From an uncultured Catenibacillus sp. (lineage in GTDB: Bacteria; Bacillota; Clostridia; Lachnospirales; Lachnospiraceae), in the NCBI GenBank assembly GCA_934339005.1, contig CAKRHR010000010.1, forward strand, positions 12,958 through 76,957: a stretch of 64,000 nucleotides of DNA, given 5' to 3'. Positions 1 through 7,647 of the stretch are shown one piece after another (within the stretch, counting starts at the first letter, position 1; each line of letters begins with the position of its first letter). The notes under the pieces were generated by a model. The model was given only the letters and a program-made list of their open reading frames with translations, was not told the origin of the DNA and ran no database searches. The position numbers were made by a program, and so were the translations under genes.

Positions 1-221
1 TGCTGGCGATTACCGCCTGCCTGATAATTTGGTGCAGACTGGCTGCTATAATTTGAATAGCTTTGGGCTGGCTGATTGTTGCCGGCTGTTGTCTGCTGCT
101 GCGCTGAATTGGCCGGCTGTTGTTCTGACTTGGCCTGTTGTTGCGCTCTTGCCACCTGAGCCTGCTGACATGTACATACCGAACCCTCTGGTATCTTTCG
201 TCCACAATATTTGCAAAACAT
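1..221 (-). CDS. Zinc-ribbon protein, N-terminal part (runs off left edge)
   Basis: The reverse strand opens with ATG at 219-221 behind a strong GGGAGGAAGAATT ribosome binding site. It translates to MFCKYCGRKIPEGSVC, a zinc-ribbon with paired Cys residues (CKYCG and a later CTC). A low-complexity stretch rich in Gln, Ala and Asn follows (QQQ, PAN, AGNN, SYSNYSSQ). Such zinc-ribbon plus disordered-linker N-termini are common in Firmicute membrane or stress proteins, but the functional C-terminal part lies outside the window. No specific function can be assigned. The glutamine-rich linker has a higher GC content than the neighbouring intergenic DNA. Confidence 0.75.
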   Translation of the reverse strand, partial: MFCKYCGRKIPEGSVCTCQQAQVARAQQQAKSEQQPANSAQQQTTAGNNQPAQSYSNYSSQSAPNYQAGGNRQ

Positions 222-679
222 AATTCTTCCTCCCTGCGTTTATATATCATACCTGCTATCATGATATAATCATAAGTGTCCGAAGCATATTTTTCATCTG
301 CCTGCTTGAGGTGTCAGAATAGCTTCATCGACCGCTAAACTTAATATGTTTATTTTACCGCACAAATGTATGGCATACAAGCATTTTAAATACTTTTAAG
401 AATTATTAAATTTCCGGCAAACATTTCTTTACAAATCCGACGATTAATTAGAAGGCACTGCATTTTTCTCTGCAGGTAATTTAAAAATAATCCTAAAAAA
501 GCGTATAAAACATTTGTAATCTTTTGTAAGATTAAATTCCATAAGAGGGGGAATTTAATTTTGCAAGTGAGTAATAATGCTGAAGCGAAAAATAATTAAA
601 AATTTTTATAAAAAACATCTTGCATTTTTTATAATTGTGTTATATAATACATTTTGTCGTTAAGAAATGAATGATTTAT
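222..679. other. AT-rich intergenic region upstream of tRNA-Lys
   Basis: This 458-bp stretch separates the divergent zinc-ribbon gene from tRNA-Lys. I see no convincing ORF with a ribosome binding site. The only clear signal is the tRNA promoter at its right end (620-648). The rest is very AT-rich with no evident strong hairpin. Confidence 0.6.
620..648 (+). promoter_or_regulatory. Sigma-A promoter of tRNA-Lys
   Basis: TTGCAT at 620-625 and TATAAT at 643-648 are separated by exactly 17 bp, with the tRNA 5' end about 31 bp further on. The -10 hexamer is consensus and the -35 matches five of six bases. Confidence 0.75.
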
Positions 680-752
680 GCGCTTCTAGCTCAGTTGGTA
701 GAGCACCTGACTCTTAATCAGGGTGTCCAGGGTTCGAGCCCCTGGAGGCGCA
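680..752 (+). tRNA. tRNA-Lys (anticodon CTT)
   Basis: A complete 73-nt cloverleaf can be folded. The acceptor stem GCGCTTC (680-686) pairs with GAGGCGC (745-751) and the discriminator is A752. The anticodon stem CCTGA/TCAGG encloses the loop CTCTTAA with anticodon CTT at 713-715. The T-arm is CAGGG-TTCGAGC-CCCTG. CCA is not encoded. The 3' part, from the anticodon loop onward, belongs to the prophage attachment repeat, so the integrated element restores a full tRNA gene. Confidence 0.97.
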
Positions 753-821
753 CACAAAGGCACTGTTTTTGCAGACTTAGGAGCTGCGGGGGCGGTGCTT
801 TTTTCATGTGTTGGGGCGGAT
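711..821 (+). repeat. attL direct repeat (tRNA 3' half, tRNA terminator and flank)
   Basis: This 111-bp segment is identical to 9379-9489. It starts inside the tRNA-Lys anticodon loop, covers the tRNA 3' half and its terminator hairpin, and ends in GGGGCGGAT. The similarity continues in diverged form for about 45 bp beyond it (to about 866, compared with about 9534). Confidence 0.95.
760..804 (+). terminator. Rho-independent terminator of tRNA-Lys
   Basis: GCACTGTTTTTGCAG (760-774) pairs along its whole length with CTGCGGGGGCGGTGC (784-798), using several G-U pairs. The loop is 9 nt and TTTTTT follows. An identical copy lies in attR at 9428-9472. Confidence 0.8.
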
Positions 822-840
822 GAAGCGAGTACGTGCGAAA

Positions 841-940
841 AAAGGTATCACTTTTTGTCGAATTATAAGAGCTCTGGCAACTACACCAGAGCTCTTTTTA
901 CAATTAGAAATCCCGTCTTAAAATTAAGGTATCACTTTTT
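841..940 (+). repeat. Iterated motif AAAGGTATCACTTTTT, left-end copies
   Basis: The motif occurs at 841-856 and 925-940 (TAAGGTATCACTTTTT) at the left end of the prophage. Other copies lie at 8181-8195, 9507-9522 (one mismatch: AAAGGTGTCACTTTTT) and, inverted, at 8145-8155 (AAAAAGTGATA). Clustering at both element ends suggests binding sites for the integrase or an accessory factor; that role is an inference. Confidence 0.7.
868..900. terminator. Hairpin terminator between tRNA and integrase 3' end
   Basis: AGAGCTCTGG (868-877) and CCAGAGCTCT (886-895) form a perfect 10-bp stem with an 8-nt loop. A T-run follows on the plus strand, and a short A-rich stretch on the other side makes it plausible in both directions. 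It lies between two copies of the iterated motif. Confidence 0.65.
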
Positions 941-1892
941 AATACCCTGTCTTAAAAAATACCGGGTCTAACTTATATATGTCTGCTTGTAACATCTTGT
1001 ACTGACTTGCTAAATGCAAATAGTTTTTAGTCACATTATAATCATAATGTCCTAACATAATCCGAAGCATTTCAAGATTGCCACCACCCATAATATAAGA
1101 CGTAGCAAATGTATGACGTAACAAATGCGGATGCAAGCGCTCTACTCCCGTTTTTTTCTTAAGACGTGCAAATAGTTGCTTAATAACATTGTTATTGATA
1201 TAGTCATCTGTCCGTATTGATTTAAAAACAGGCTCATTAATATTAGCATTTTGACGATAACAATTTATATAATCCCGTAATGCATACTGTAAGCATGAAG
1301 CCATGAGCACGACCCGACTACGACTTTTACTATAATTAACAACAAGACAATTTTTATCAAACAAAATATCCGATATTCTCAAAGCTACCACTTCACGACA
1401 ACGAAAGCCAGCATCAAGCATTAGATGAAATATACAATAATTTCTGATTCCATACTCTGTATGGTCATTAAATAATTCATCTATCTTATCAACTTCAAAT
1501 TGGTAAAGCGGAACAACTTGTTGCGAATCATCTCTTGGCATTTTAGGAAATTTCACCTGCATATCTAAATCACAATTTTCTTTACAAAAATTAACAAAAG
1601 CTTTGACAGCCCTGCCATATGCACGTATTGATGTATTTTTTAATGGTCTATGCGTTGTAACACCTTCTAACACAGGATGACCTTCAAATCTATAACGTGA
1701 ACGAAGTTCCATGATATATCCAGATAATAATAATGTGTCTATTTGATTTACATAAACAACTTCTTTTGATTTTGCATATTCGAGAAATTTTTCTATATTT
1801 TCTTCATAATATTTACAAGTCCTATCAGCACAAAAAGTTTTACGGTCAAGCAAAAATAACTGATAAGCCCTATCTAATGTTGTATAATTCAT
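939..1892 (-). CDS. int: Tyrosine recombinase (prophage integrase)
   Basis: This 317-aa site-specific recombinase should integrate and excise the phage at tRNA-Lys. The N-terminal SAM-like core-binding region spans about residues 5-110 and the catalytic domain about 125-310. The catalytic residues can be read directly: Arg164 (AGFRCRE), His256-Leu-Leu-Arg259, His282 (LGH) and the nucleophile Tyr291 (KNYLH). I chose the ATG at 1892 (MNYTTLD) because AAAGGGG lies 8 nt upstream; an upstream in-frame ATG at 1910 lacks this. The gene is last in the leftward operon, 28 bp after the replication gene, and its 3' end abuts attL. Length and motifs fit phage and Tn916-like integrases. The classification is secure; the att specificity is inferred from position. 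Confidence 0.95.
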   Translation of the reverse strand: MNYTTLDRAYQLFLLDRKTFCADRTCKYYEENIEKFLEYAKSKEVVYVNQIDTLLLSGYIMELRSRYRFEGHPVLEGVTTHRPLKNTSIRAYGRAVKAFVNFCKENCDLDMQVKFPKMPRDDSQQVVPLYQFEVDKIDELFNDHTEYGIRNYCIFHLMLDAGFRCREVVALRISDILFDKNCLVVNYSKSRSRVVLMASCLQYALRDYINCYRQNANINEPVFKSIRTDDYINNNVIKQLFARLKKKTGVERLHPHLLRHTFATSYIMGGGNLEMLRIMLGHYDYNVTKNYLHLASQYKMLQADIYKLDPVFFKTGY

Positions 1893-1920
1893 AATATTTC
1901 CCCTTTTCATAAATGAAAAG

Positions 1921-3495
1921 TCATGCTATACTTGTTGTAGAAACTTCACCAGTATCAATATTTAAAATTTCATATTGATGCAGTTTACTATTTTCATAGG
2001 TTTCCGCCAACTCATCCGCGTTGAATTGGCGGACCTTTTTTTGTTTGTAAACAAATGCATCATGTATATCATTATCATTTAATTGACATAATGCCTCTAC
2101 ACAATCTTGCACAATCTCATCACTGTTAATACCGCGTGTATAAATGCCAAGCGTTACGGCCGCATTAATAACACGCTTTTTCATAATGTCACTGTTCAAC
2201 CTGCGGCAGTATTGACGTATCAATTTAACATCCTTTTGGCGTACATTTACATCAACCATCTTGCAAGACCTTAAAGCCTTCCAAAATGCACACAAATCAC
2301 GTCTTGATTTATTTGAATCCCCTGTTGGCTGTACCAATCTAAATACATACTGTGTCAGATAATCAGCTATAAGTTTACGATTATCCAGATAATCATAAAT
2401 CCGCTTTGCTGTGTCCTTTGCTGAATTATCCCGAAACGGTACAAGCTGATATGTCTTTGTATGTTTACGCATCGTCTGATACTCAACATTCATTATCAAG
2501 TTTATCTTTGGTGTCAACTCATCAGCAAGCTTATGCAGCTTATCCGGAGAAATGGTTACATTGCCATCTACAATCATCTTGCAGTATTCCTTTACTGATG
2601 CGCTCTGTCCATACTCAATATAATATTCAAGCCTTGCCATATCCAGATAATCCCAGGAACGTTTTAAATATGCTTTCTCGTAAACATAAAAATCATATCT
2701 GTTAATCAATCCATTGAACAACCAGACCTTAAAAAACCATGGTTTATAATTTTTCTGGATAACTTCTTTGCTTTTCAAGTAGATTCTTATAAATACTTTA
2801 TCCGACCTTTTTCCCATGGCTACATAATCAATTTCATAACCATCCGAGCCCTGTTTTGCAGTATGTATTAAAGCGTCTTTAAATCTATCCACTCGCATTT
2901 TATAAAAGTTTTCAGGTGCAAAGAATTTTTCGGGATTACTTAAGTAATTGCTATGCCAACAATAGTCAATTCTGTTTTCCTGAGCGTAAAGGATATGCAA
3001 ATTAAAGTAATCACAAATATCTTTAATGTATTGATATGACCGTTCAAATGCTTCATGTACTCCATACATCCAAAGCATATAAGACCTTATTTGCACAACG
3101 ATTTCACTTGTGACAGATGCGCCACCGTCAGCCGAGTGAGGAACAACAGGAGCAATGAATACATCAAACCATTCAGGGCATTGTAAGCACACGTTAAAAT
3201 AACCTGCAAATGTACCAAACCGATAATTGAGAAATCGTTCATTATTGCCAAAATGTAAAGGTATTGTGTTTTCGTACGATAAGTTTTTCTTGTGTTTATC
3301 GAAAAACTGCCGTAACTTGTGCACACACTTGTCTGTTGAATCATCTGTGAAATCCTCCGCAAGTTTTACGCTGTAATAGAAAGTATCTATATTGTGTAAA
3401 AATTTTGATTTGTTAAAATCAAACCAGTATTTATTATTATCATCGTCCAATTCCTGATAAATTTTTGTACTGGCTAATATACGTTTATCTAACAT
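1921..3495 (-). CDS. Probable phage replication initiation protein (gpII/RstA-like)
   Basis: This 524-aa soluble protein has no signal peptide or membrane segment. Its place is the one occupied by the replication initiator in filamentous phages, next to a structured non-coding gap. A RIDYCWH segment at residues 175-181 resembles the conserved Arg-Asp-Tyr region of Rep_trans/RstA-type initiators, which nick one strand to start rolling-circle replication. The long C-terminal part, rich in Lys, Arg, Tyr and Ile, looks DNA-binding. It starts with ATG (MLDKRIL) and ends 28 bp before the integrase. The assignment rests on that motif, the size and the context; I cannot name the catalytic tyrosine with certainty. 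An alternative is a non-canonical HUH or primase-like replication protein. Confidence 0.65.
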   Translation of the reverse strand: MLDKRILASTKIYQELDDDNNKYWFDFNKSKFLHNIDTFYYSVKLAEDFTDDSTDKCVHKLRQFFDKHKKNLSYENTIPLHFGNNERFLNYRFGTFAGYFNVCLQCPEWFDVFIAPVVPHSADGGASVTSEIVVQIRSYMLWMYGVHEAFERSYQYIKDICDYFNLHILYAQENRIDYCWHSNYLSNPEKFFAPENFYKMRVDRFKDALIHTAKQGSDGYEIDYVAMGKRSDKVFIRIYLKSKEVIQKNYKPWFFKVWLFNGLINRYDFYVYEKAYLKRSWDYLDMARLEYYIEYGQSASVKEYCKMIVDGNVTISPDKLHKLADELTPKINLIMNVEYQTMRKHTKTYQLVPFRDNSAKDTAKRIYDYLDNRKLIADYLTQYVFRLVQPTGDSNKSRRDLCAFWKALRSCKMVDVNVRQKDVKLIRQYCRRLNSDIMKKRVINAAVTLGIYTRGINSDEIVQDCVEALCQLNDNDIHDAFVYKQKKVRQFNADELAETYENSKLHQYEILNIDTGEVSTTSIA

Positions 3496-3720
3496 CTTAA
3501 GTCCTCACTTTAATTAGCTAAAGTTTTTGGCGAGAACGTCATTTCGCCAATTTTTTTTATTGCCATTTTCCCCAGTATTTATAAGGGTTTTAGGCAAATT
3601 GTGTACGTATCTTCAGACCACGTATTACAGATACGTGGGTCAACCTGTGAGCCGCGCCGGGCTTTCTTCGGCGGGGGCCCCTAAAGTCCCCATCCTCAGG
3701 CAGTCCGCCCCGACTTCCAT
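3496..3720. other. Hairpin-rich gap: candidate phage origin / packaging signal
   Basis: This is the largest non-coding gap of the phage, lying between the Zot gene and the replication gene. That is the syntenic place of the Ff intergenic region (origin plus packaging hairpin). It contains TTGGCGA/TCGCCAA (3527-3533/3544-3550, followed by T8) and CCACGTAT/ATACGTGG with a 5-nt loop (3618-3638). It also contains CGCCG/CGGCG (3655-3673) and a GGGGCCCC palindrome (3674-3681). The segment from 3650 to 3720 is far more GC-rich than the rest of the phage. Origin function is inferred. Confidence 0.5.
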
Positions 3721-4350
3721 TTATCCCCCGTTGCTGTCTGCTTGTCCATCAAATAATACATATGTGTCATAAAGTTGATAATAAAGTTTCTTTGCCCGGA
3801 AAAATTCCGACCCGACTTTTTCTTTCATCGGGTACCACACTTTGACACTCACAAAAAGATTACCAAAAGCAAGCAAAGAAATTATTTTGCCTTTCCATCC
3901 ATAGTTAGAAACCTTACGGTGAATATATTCATATTCAATAAGACTTCGCACCTGCCTGTCTATCATCCTGTCAAACTGCGCTATCAGTATAACGGTATAA
4001 CCTAAATGGCGATGCAGGGTGAAGAAATGCAGCCAATCCGACCGACCTTTTTGCGACCAGTCACGCGCATTAAATAAAAGCTGGCACTCATCAATGACAA
4101 GCAATATACTATCCTCTTTGACCTTGCCACGTTCTTTTATTATTTCGTTTGCATAATTAATCAGGTATTTGGGTGTCAACTCATCATTTCGCAAAAAAGT
4201 GTATTTCTTTTTTCCTTTGCCGCCGATTTTATCAACGTTTATATCAAAATTACCAATCGCCGGATGTCCACCACGAAGCCACCAATAAAGGACATTAGCC
4301 ACATGCAGACTCTTGCCGCTTCCGGGTGTACCAGAATAAAATAAAATCAT
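3721..4350 (-). CDS. Zot/pI-type phage assembly ATPase
   Basis: This 209-aa inovirus assembly motor carries a Walker A motif GTPGSGKS at residues 7-14 and a Walker B ILLVIDE at 82-88, followed by CQLLFNARDW. That combination is diagnostic of the Zot/gpI family (P-loop ATPases that drive coat assembly and extrusion at the inner membrane). Unlike Ff gpI (about 350 aa) it ends without an obvious C-terminal transmembrane helix and periplasmic domain. This agrees with the absence of a secretin partner in a Gram-positive host. It starts right at the N-terminus (MILFYSG), with the usual short lead before the P-loop. It lies 9 bp downstream of the pVI-like gene, in an operon with all structural genes. 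Confidence 0.93.
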   Translation of the reverse strand: MILFYSGTPGSGKSLHVANVLYWWLRGGHPAIGNFDINVDKIGGKGKKKYTFLRNDELTPKYLINYANEIIKERGKVKEDSILLVIDECQLLFNARDWSQKGRSDWLHFFTLHRHLGYTVILIAQFDRMIDRQVRSLIEYEYIHRKVSNYGWKGKIISLLAFGNLFVSVKVWYPMKEKVGSEFFRAKKLYYQLYDTYVLFDGQADSNGG

Positions 4351-4359
4351 GTGTACCTC

Positions 4360-4581
4360 CTACTCTATCATGCGGATCCAACGCATAATAATGGAATACA
4401 GATAAAAAACACCGATAGCAACAAGCCAGGCTTCACCAATACCGATAAATGTTGACACCGGGATAAAATAATTAAGCCAGGCTAAATATTTAATATGCCC
4501 GAGAGCATCAATAAATGCTGTAAAAGGGCTTGTCGGCAACACTGCCAAGACTTTGCTTAGAAATTTGGTTACTAACTCCAT
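4360..4581 (-). CDS. pVI-like minor coat / membrane protein
   Basis: This 73-aa hydrophobic protein has two or three potential membrane segments (about residues 28-45 and 47-66) and a basic C-terminal tail (MRWIRMIE). It lies between the pIII-like and Zot genes, as gVI does in filamentous phages, and 4 bp after the pIII-like gene. pVI caps the virion end with pIII and is inserted in the host membrane before assembly. No sequence motif proves this; the call comes from size, hydrophobicity and synteny. Confidence 0.65.
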   Translation of the reverse strand: MELVTKFLSKVLAVLPTSPFTAFIDALGHIKYLAWLNYFIPVSTFIGIGEAWLVAIGVFYLYSIIMRWIRMIE

Positions 4582-4585
4582 AAAA

Positions 4586-6187
4586 TCACCCCTTAATCAG
4601 TGCACGCGTTACTAATATCAGACCAACGATAAAGCCCAATGTTTCCATGACTCTGAATATCTGTACAACTGTTTCAAAATCCGAAAAATCTATCGTCCAA
4701 TGCTCATCTATATGCACTGTCCCATAATCCAACTTGAATGGTATATCAAATACTGGTGCTTCTCCCGGTACATTCAAGACATTAAAAGCATGAATCAGGT
4801 CAAAAGGTATACAGAACGGGAAAATCTGCGTTAAGTCCGCTGTATAATCATCAGGATTATCACTATCCCCTGTATCTGGATTATTCGGAGTATCTGGATC
4901 TGGTAAAGGTTCAGGGTCTGGACTTGGTGAAGGTTCAGGATTAGGCGCCGGATCAATAGTAACAGAAGGTTTTAAATTTTCAATATAATCCTCAATTAGT
5001 TTAGCTCTAGCATCTGCATCCACAGCAGCATTATTTAACTGCTTAGCAAGTTCTTGAAGCGTATCAAGCGAAGGCAGATTAGGCGAAAAAGTCGGCGCAT
5101 TTGGATACTCAATTTTACCGGTTTTATCATATGATTCTTTCTGTAATTTGCTAAGGGCAATTTTTTTATTTTCGGGAATTTCATTTGTTGCCGGATTGTT
5201 GAATATATAAGGCTTTAAATAATCACATGCTTTCTGACTATCTGTAAATGTTGGGACTGATTTTAAAAGTTTAAATTCATTGTTAATTCTAACACGGCAT
5301 ACAGATGCATAATTTGCAGTTTTTCCACTGTAGGCAATACGATTTAAAGAAGATATATTACTGCGGAAATACGAAAAATATTGATTATAACTTTCAGCAT
5401 AATCAATATTATAACCAATATAATCACCACCTAAAGACACAAAAAAACGAGTTGCATAATCCACATACACAAGCCAATTATAAGACCCATCATTATATAT
5501 ACATATTGGCAATGTTGAATTTACTAACATTGAAAAATCATGATAACTACCATCAGAAAATAATTCACCAGACGAAGAAAAATCATAATTTGAATCAGTA
5601 TAATAACGTAATTGTTTAACCTGAAAAATATAAGCAAAAGACGAATAACGACAAACATTATCCATATCAACATTTATCCCATCGGGAAAAGTCTTATCAC
5701 AAATAATTTCTCCCAATTCATAAGACTTCTGAATATATTTATCTATCCACCCATTCATACAGTTATAGGCTTCTTTGGAAAGTTCCAATGATTTCTTACT
5801 AAGTGCAGTATTAATGATTTCATCAAAGTGCGGCGGCTTTTCATCGTTATTATTATCATCTCCAGATTCCGGCTCATTGCCCCCACCACCACCATATAAA
5901 TAAATTCTTTGGTTTTCATATTCTTCTTCCATCGAATCATAAATATCTTGCCAATCATCATCCAGTGCTGAGCTGCCATCTGTCCATCCTGTTGTGTTAA
6001 GCATTGAATCCGTTAAAATCGCTATACCAAAAGTTGCAAATATTGCTTCCAATACTTCTACAATACCCCATGTTACTGCTGTTGTTGTAGCAGCGGCTTT
6101 TGCTTCTTGTCCAACTCCTAAAAAGGTTGATACAAAAATTACAAGTGCAAGCATTGCCGTTATAATTCTTTTGTATATTTTCTTCAT
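4586..6187 (-). CDS. pIII-like adsorption / minor coat protein
   Basis: This 533-aa secreted protein begins MKKIYKRI with a clear signal peptide ending near AKA-AATT. I chose the ATG at 6187, which sits just behind AAAGGGGGACAT; the longer frame begins inside the terminator. A large central domain with many aromatic and Asn residues precedes a Pro/Asp/Glu linker at about residues 405-445 (PEPSPSPDPEP). The C-terminus holds a short domain and a final membrane helix (GFIVGLILVTRALIKG). Signal peptide, receptor-binding region, flexible linker, anchor is the pIII architecture. The natural role would be attachment to the host and release of the virion. The first gene after the coat terminator, it is followed by the pVI-like gene. 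The receptor cannot be inferred. Confidence 0.78.
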   Translation of the reverse strand: MKKIYKRIITAMLALVIFVSTFLGVGQEAKAAATTTAVTWGIVEVLEAIFATFGIAILTDSMLNTTGWTDGSSALDDDWQDIYDSMEEEYENQRIYLYGGGGGNEPESGDDNNNDEKPPHFDEIINTALSKKSLELSKEAYNCMNGWIDKYIQKSYELGEIICDKTFPDGINVDMDNVCRYSSFAYIFQVKQLRYYTDSNYDFSSSGELFSDGSYHDFSMLVNSTLPICIYNDGSYNWLVYVDYATRFFVSLGGDYIGYNIDYAESYNQYFSYFRSNISSLNRIAYSGKTANYASVCRVRINNEFKLLKSVPTFTDSQKACDYLKPYIFNNPATNEIPENKKIALSKLQKESYDKTGKIEYPNAPTFSPNLPSLDTLQELAKQLNNAAVDADARAKLIEDYIENLKPSVTIDPAPNPEPSPSPDPEPLPDPDTPNNPDTGDSDNPDDYTADLTQIFPFCIPFDLIHAFNVLNVPGEAPVFDIPFKLDYGTVHIDEHWTIDFSDFETVVQIFRVMETLGFIVGLILVTRALIKG

Positions 6188-6206
6188 ATGTCCCCCTTTC
6201 TGCAAT

Positions 6207-6241
6207 AAAAAAAGAAGGTAGAAGCGAACCCTTCCACCTTC
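6207..6241 (-). terminator. Terminator after major coat gene
   Basis: On the minus strand GAAGGTGGAAG pairs with CTTCTACCTTC (one G-U) around a GGTTCG loop, and TTTTTTT follows. It lies between the major coat gene and the pIII-like gene. Classical filamentous phages have a terminator at this place to give coat protein mRNA in excess. Confidence 0.88.
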
Positions 6242-6261
6242 CAAAAAAGCTGACAAAATTA

Positions 6262-6426
6262 TTATGCTTTGCCCATGATTTTTTTAAAGATACCGATACC
6301 CTTTACAATTACTAATACACCGCCAATAATTGGAAGTGCAATAGGTAATGCTTTAGAAAGAATATCTGTGACAGAAGTACCAATACTTGTCATTTGAGTT
6401 GTTAAAGCTGTTGCGATTTCTTCCAT
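6262..6426 (-). CDS. Candidate major coat protein (pVIII-like), 54 aa
   Basis: This short gene has ATG at 6424-6426 behind GAAAGGAGTAATTGATT and stop TAA at 6262-6264. The product begins MEEIATALTTQM, with an acidic amphipathic N-terminus (Glu2, Glu3). A hydrophobic stretch follows (about residues 26-42, ALPIALPIIGGVLVIV), and the C-terminus is positively charged (VKGIGIFKKIMGKA). Acid N-terminus, membrane helix, basic DNA-facing tail is the signature of filamentous phage major coat protein. Position before a strong terminator and ahead of the pIII-like gene agrees. There is no cleavable signal peptide, so it would insert directly or need the host YidC pathway (inference). Confidence 0.85.
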   Translation of the reverse strand: MEEIATALTTQMTSIGTSVTDILSKALPIALPIIGGVLVIVKGIGIFKKIMGKA

Positions 6427-6441
6427 AATCAATTACTCCTT

Positions 6442-6630
6442 TCAAATCTTTTTAAATATTTTCATAATTCCAGAAATGCCCAGTCCTATAAGTATAACCA
6501 ATATACATATAAGTAGACCAACTGGAATAAATGACACAAATAAATGAATAACATCACCAAGGGGCAATTCTTTCACAGATTCAACAATATGTTCAACTGT
6601 TTCAATTGTTTCTGTTTCCAAATACTTCAC
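6442..6630 (-). CDS. Small phage membrane protein (pVII/pIX-like position)
   Basis: This 62-aa protein has an acidic N-terminal half (MKYLETETIETVEHIVESVKE), one long membrane helix at about residues 29-54 and a basic end (MKIFKKI). It resembles the neighbouring coat protein in layout (acidic, hydrophobic, Lys-rich), so it could be a minor coat protein at the virion end, as pVII or pIX are, or a coat paralog. It lies between the coiled-coil protein and the major coat gene with gaps of 3 and 15 bp. Confidence 0.7.
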   Translation of the reverse strand: MKYLETETIETVEHIVESVKELPLGDVIHLFVSFIPVGLLICILVILIGLGISGIMKIFKKI

Positions 6631-6633
6631 CCC

Positions 6634-7149
6634 TTAATGCCTAAAGTATCTTGCAAGCACCAACGCAAGCACACCACCAAATATAAGGGCAACACCTGCC
6701 ATCATTGGCACTAATACATTTTGTTGATTTCTTTGATATATCATCATTTTTTCGAGATTCGCGTTAATGCTTTCAAGGTCATCCACAACAATCTCCATAC
6801 TGCTTTTTGTTTCAAGGTATAAACCATCTGTTTCACTTTCTTCCTCTGTTTCATGAAGTTTTTCCTGATATTCCTGTATAGTTACAAGCTGTTCTTCTAT
6901 GGCTGTCATTGTGTCATACAATGATTTCTGACCGTCCTCTGAAAGGTTTGTCGATAAAAACAATTGCAGATCATTCATACGTTCATACAATTCTGTTAAA
7001 TCAACAGCTTCATCACCAGAGGTTTGCAATAATGCTAATTGCTCTTGTACCTTAACAAGGTCTTCATGCAATTGTTGGATGTCCTCTTTATATTCCGGTA
7101 ATTTAGTTTCGGATGTTTCCGCTTCCAATAATTCAACGTCTTCATCCAT
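6634..7149 (-). CDS. Acidic coiled-coil, tail-anchored phage protein
   Basis: This 171-aa protein is of unrecognised family. The first 140 residues are highly acidic and heptad-like (DIQQLHEDLVKVQEQLALL, MTAIEEQLVTIQEYQEKL, DLESINANLEKMM), predicting a long coiled coil. A single C-terminal membrane helix follows (VPMMAGVALIFGGVLALVLA) with a short YFRH tail, so the coil would face one side of the membrane. It sits in the structural block right after the ssDNA-binding candidate, where Ff has tiny pVII. It could be an unusually long virion-end protein, an assembly scaffold or an exclusion factor; the sequence does not decide. Confidence 0.75.
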   Translation of the reverse strand: MDEDVELLEAETSETKLPEYKEDIQQLHEDLVKVQEQLALLQTSGDEAVDLTELYERMNDLQLFLSTNLSEDGQKSLYDTMTAIEEQLVTIQEYQEKLHETEEESETDGLYLETKSSMEIVVDDLESINANLEKMMIYQRNQQNVLVPMMAGVALIFGGVLALVLARYFRH

Positions 7150-7151
7150 AA

Positions 7152-7481
7152 TTATTTACGCTCAACAGGAATAAAATTAACATCCTGAACATACTGTAAA
7201 TTTTCAACTTTCATCACAGGCTTACCGTCTGAGCCTATAACCATTGCAAAATCTGCTTCATAGATTGCCGGGGCTTTGACGATTGCCGCACGCTTTACAT
7301 AGTCAATACTACATTTTGCACGCTGATAGCCAACTGAGCCTTTATCACCGACTATCGCTTTTAACGCTTCACCATGTTCACCATAAAAATAATAATTTAA
7401 TGTACAGCCTGTAACCTGTCTGCCATCTTCACCTTTAATATCATATTCTGTTGCATACATTAATAAAATTTTTGACTTCAT
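7152..7481 (-). CDS. Probable ssDNA-binding protein (gpV-like position)
   Basis: This 109-aa soluble protein has alternating beta-type sequence rich in Tyr and Lys (KILLMYATEYDIKG, CTLNYYFYGEHG, SIDYVKRAAIVKAPAIYEADF). Filamentous phages place a small beta-barrel ssDNA-binding protein (gpV, 87 aa) directly upstream of the virion-end and coat genes, as here. It has no signal peptide or membrane segment. The ATG at 7481 follows AGAGGATTTAAGA. Function is inferred from size, composition and order; an OB-fold cannot be proven by eye. Confidence 0.6.
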   Translation of the reverse strand: MKSKILLMYATEYDIKGEDGRQVTGCTLNYYFYGEHGEALKAIVGDKGSVGYQRAKCSIDYVKRAAIVKAPAIYEADFAMVIGSDGKPVMKVENLQYVQDVNFIPVERK

Positions 7482-7647
7482 TCTTAAATCCTCTACTTTC
7501 TTCTATTCTCTATTTTTATAACCGCCGTTCTTGTACATTAGTTGCCGCGCCTACCTTCCAACCTTGCCTCGCGGTCAAGTCTTTGAATCGTCTTTAGTGT
7601 AAAAAGATTACACCGAAGGAGAAGGGACGGCATAGGCTACACCACTA
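7482..7647. other. Structured non-coding gap within phage early region
   Basis: This gap contains three inverted repeats: a CCGCG/CGCGG pair (about 7540-7575), a perfect GTGTAA-AAAGA-TTACAC hairpin (7597-7613), and ACGGCATAG (7627-7635) paired with CTATGCCGT (7664-7672), the last overlapping the 3' end of the next gene. It could be a second replication signal, such as a single-strand origin, or an mRNA processing site. No promoter is convincing. Confidence 0.45.

Noticed and set aside
5305..5619. 104-codon ORF opposite the pIII-like gene
   Set aside because: It is rich in Asn, His, Tyr and Gln and lies antisense inside a well-supported gene; a frame shadow.
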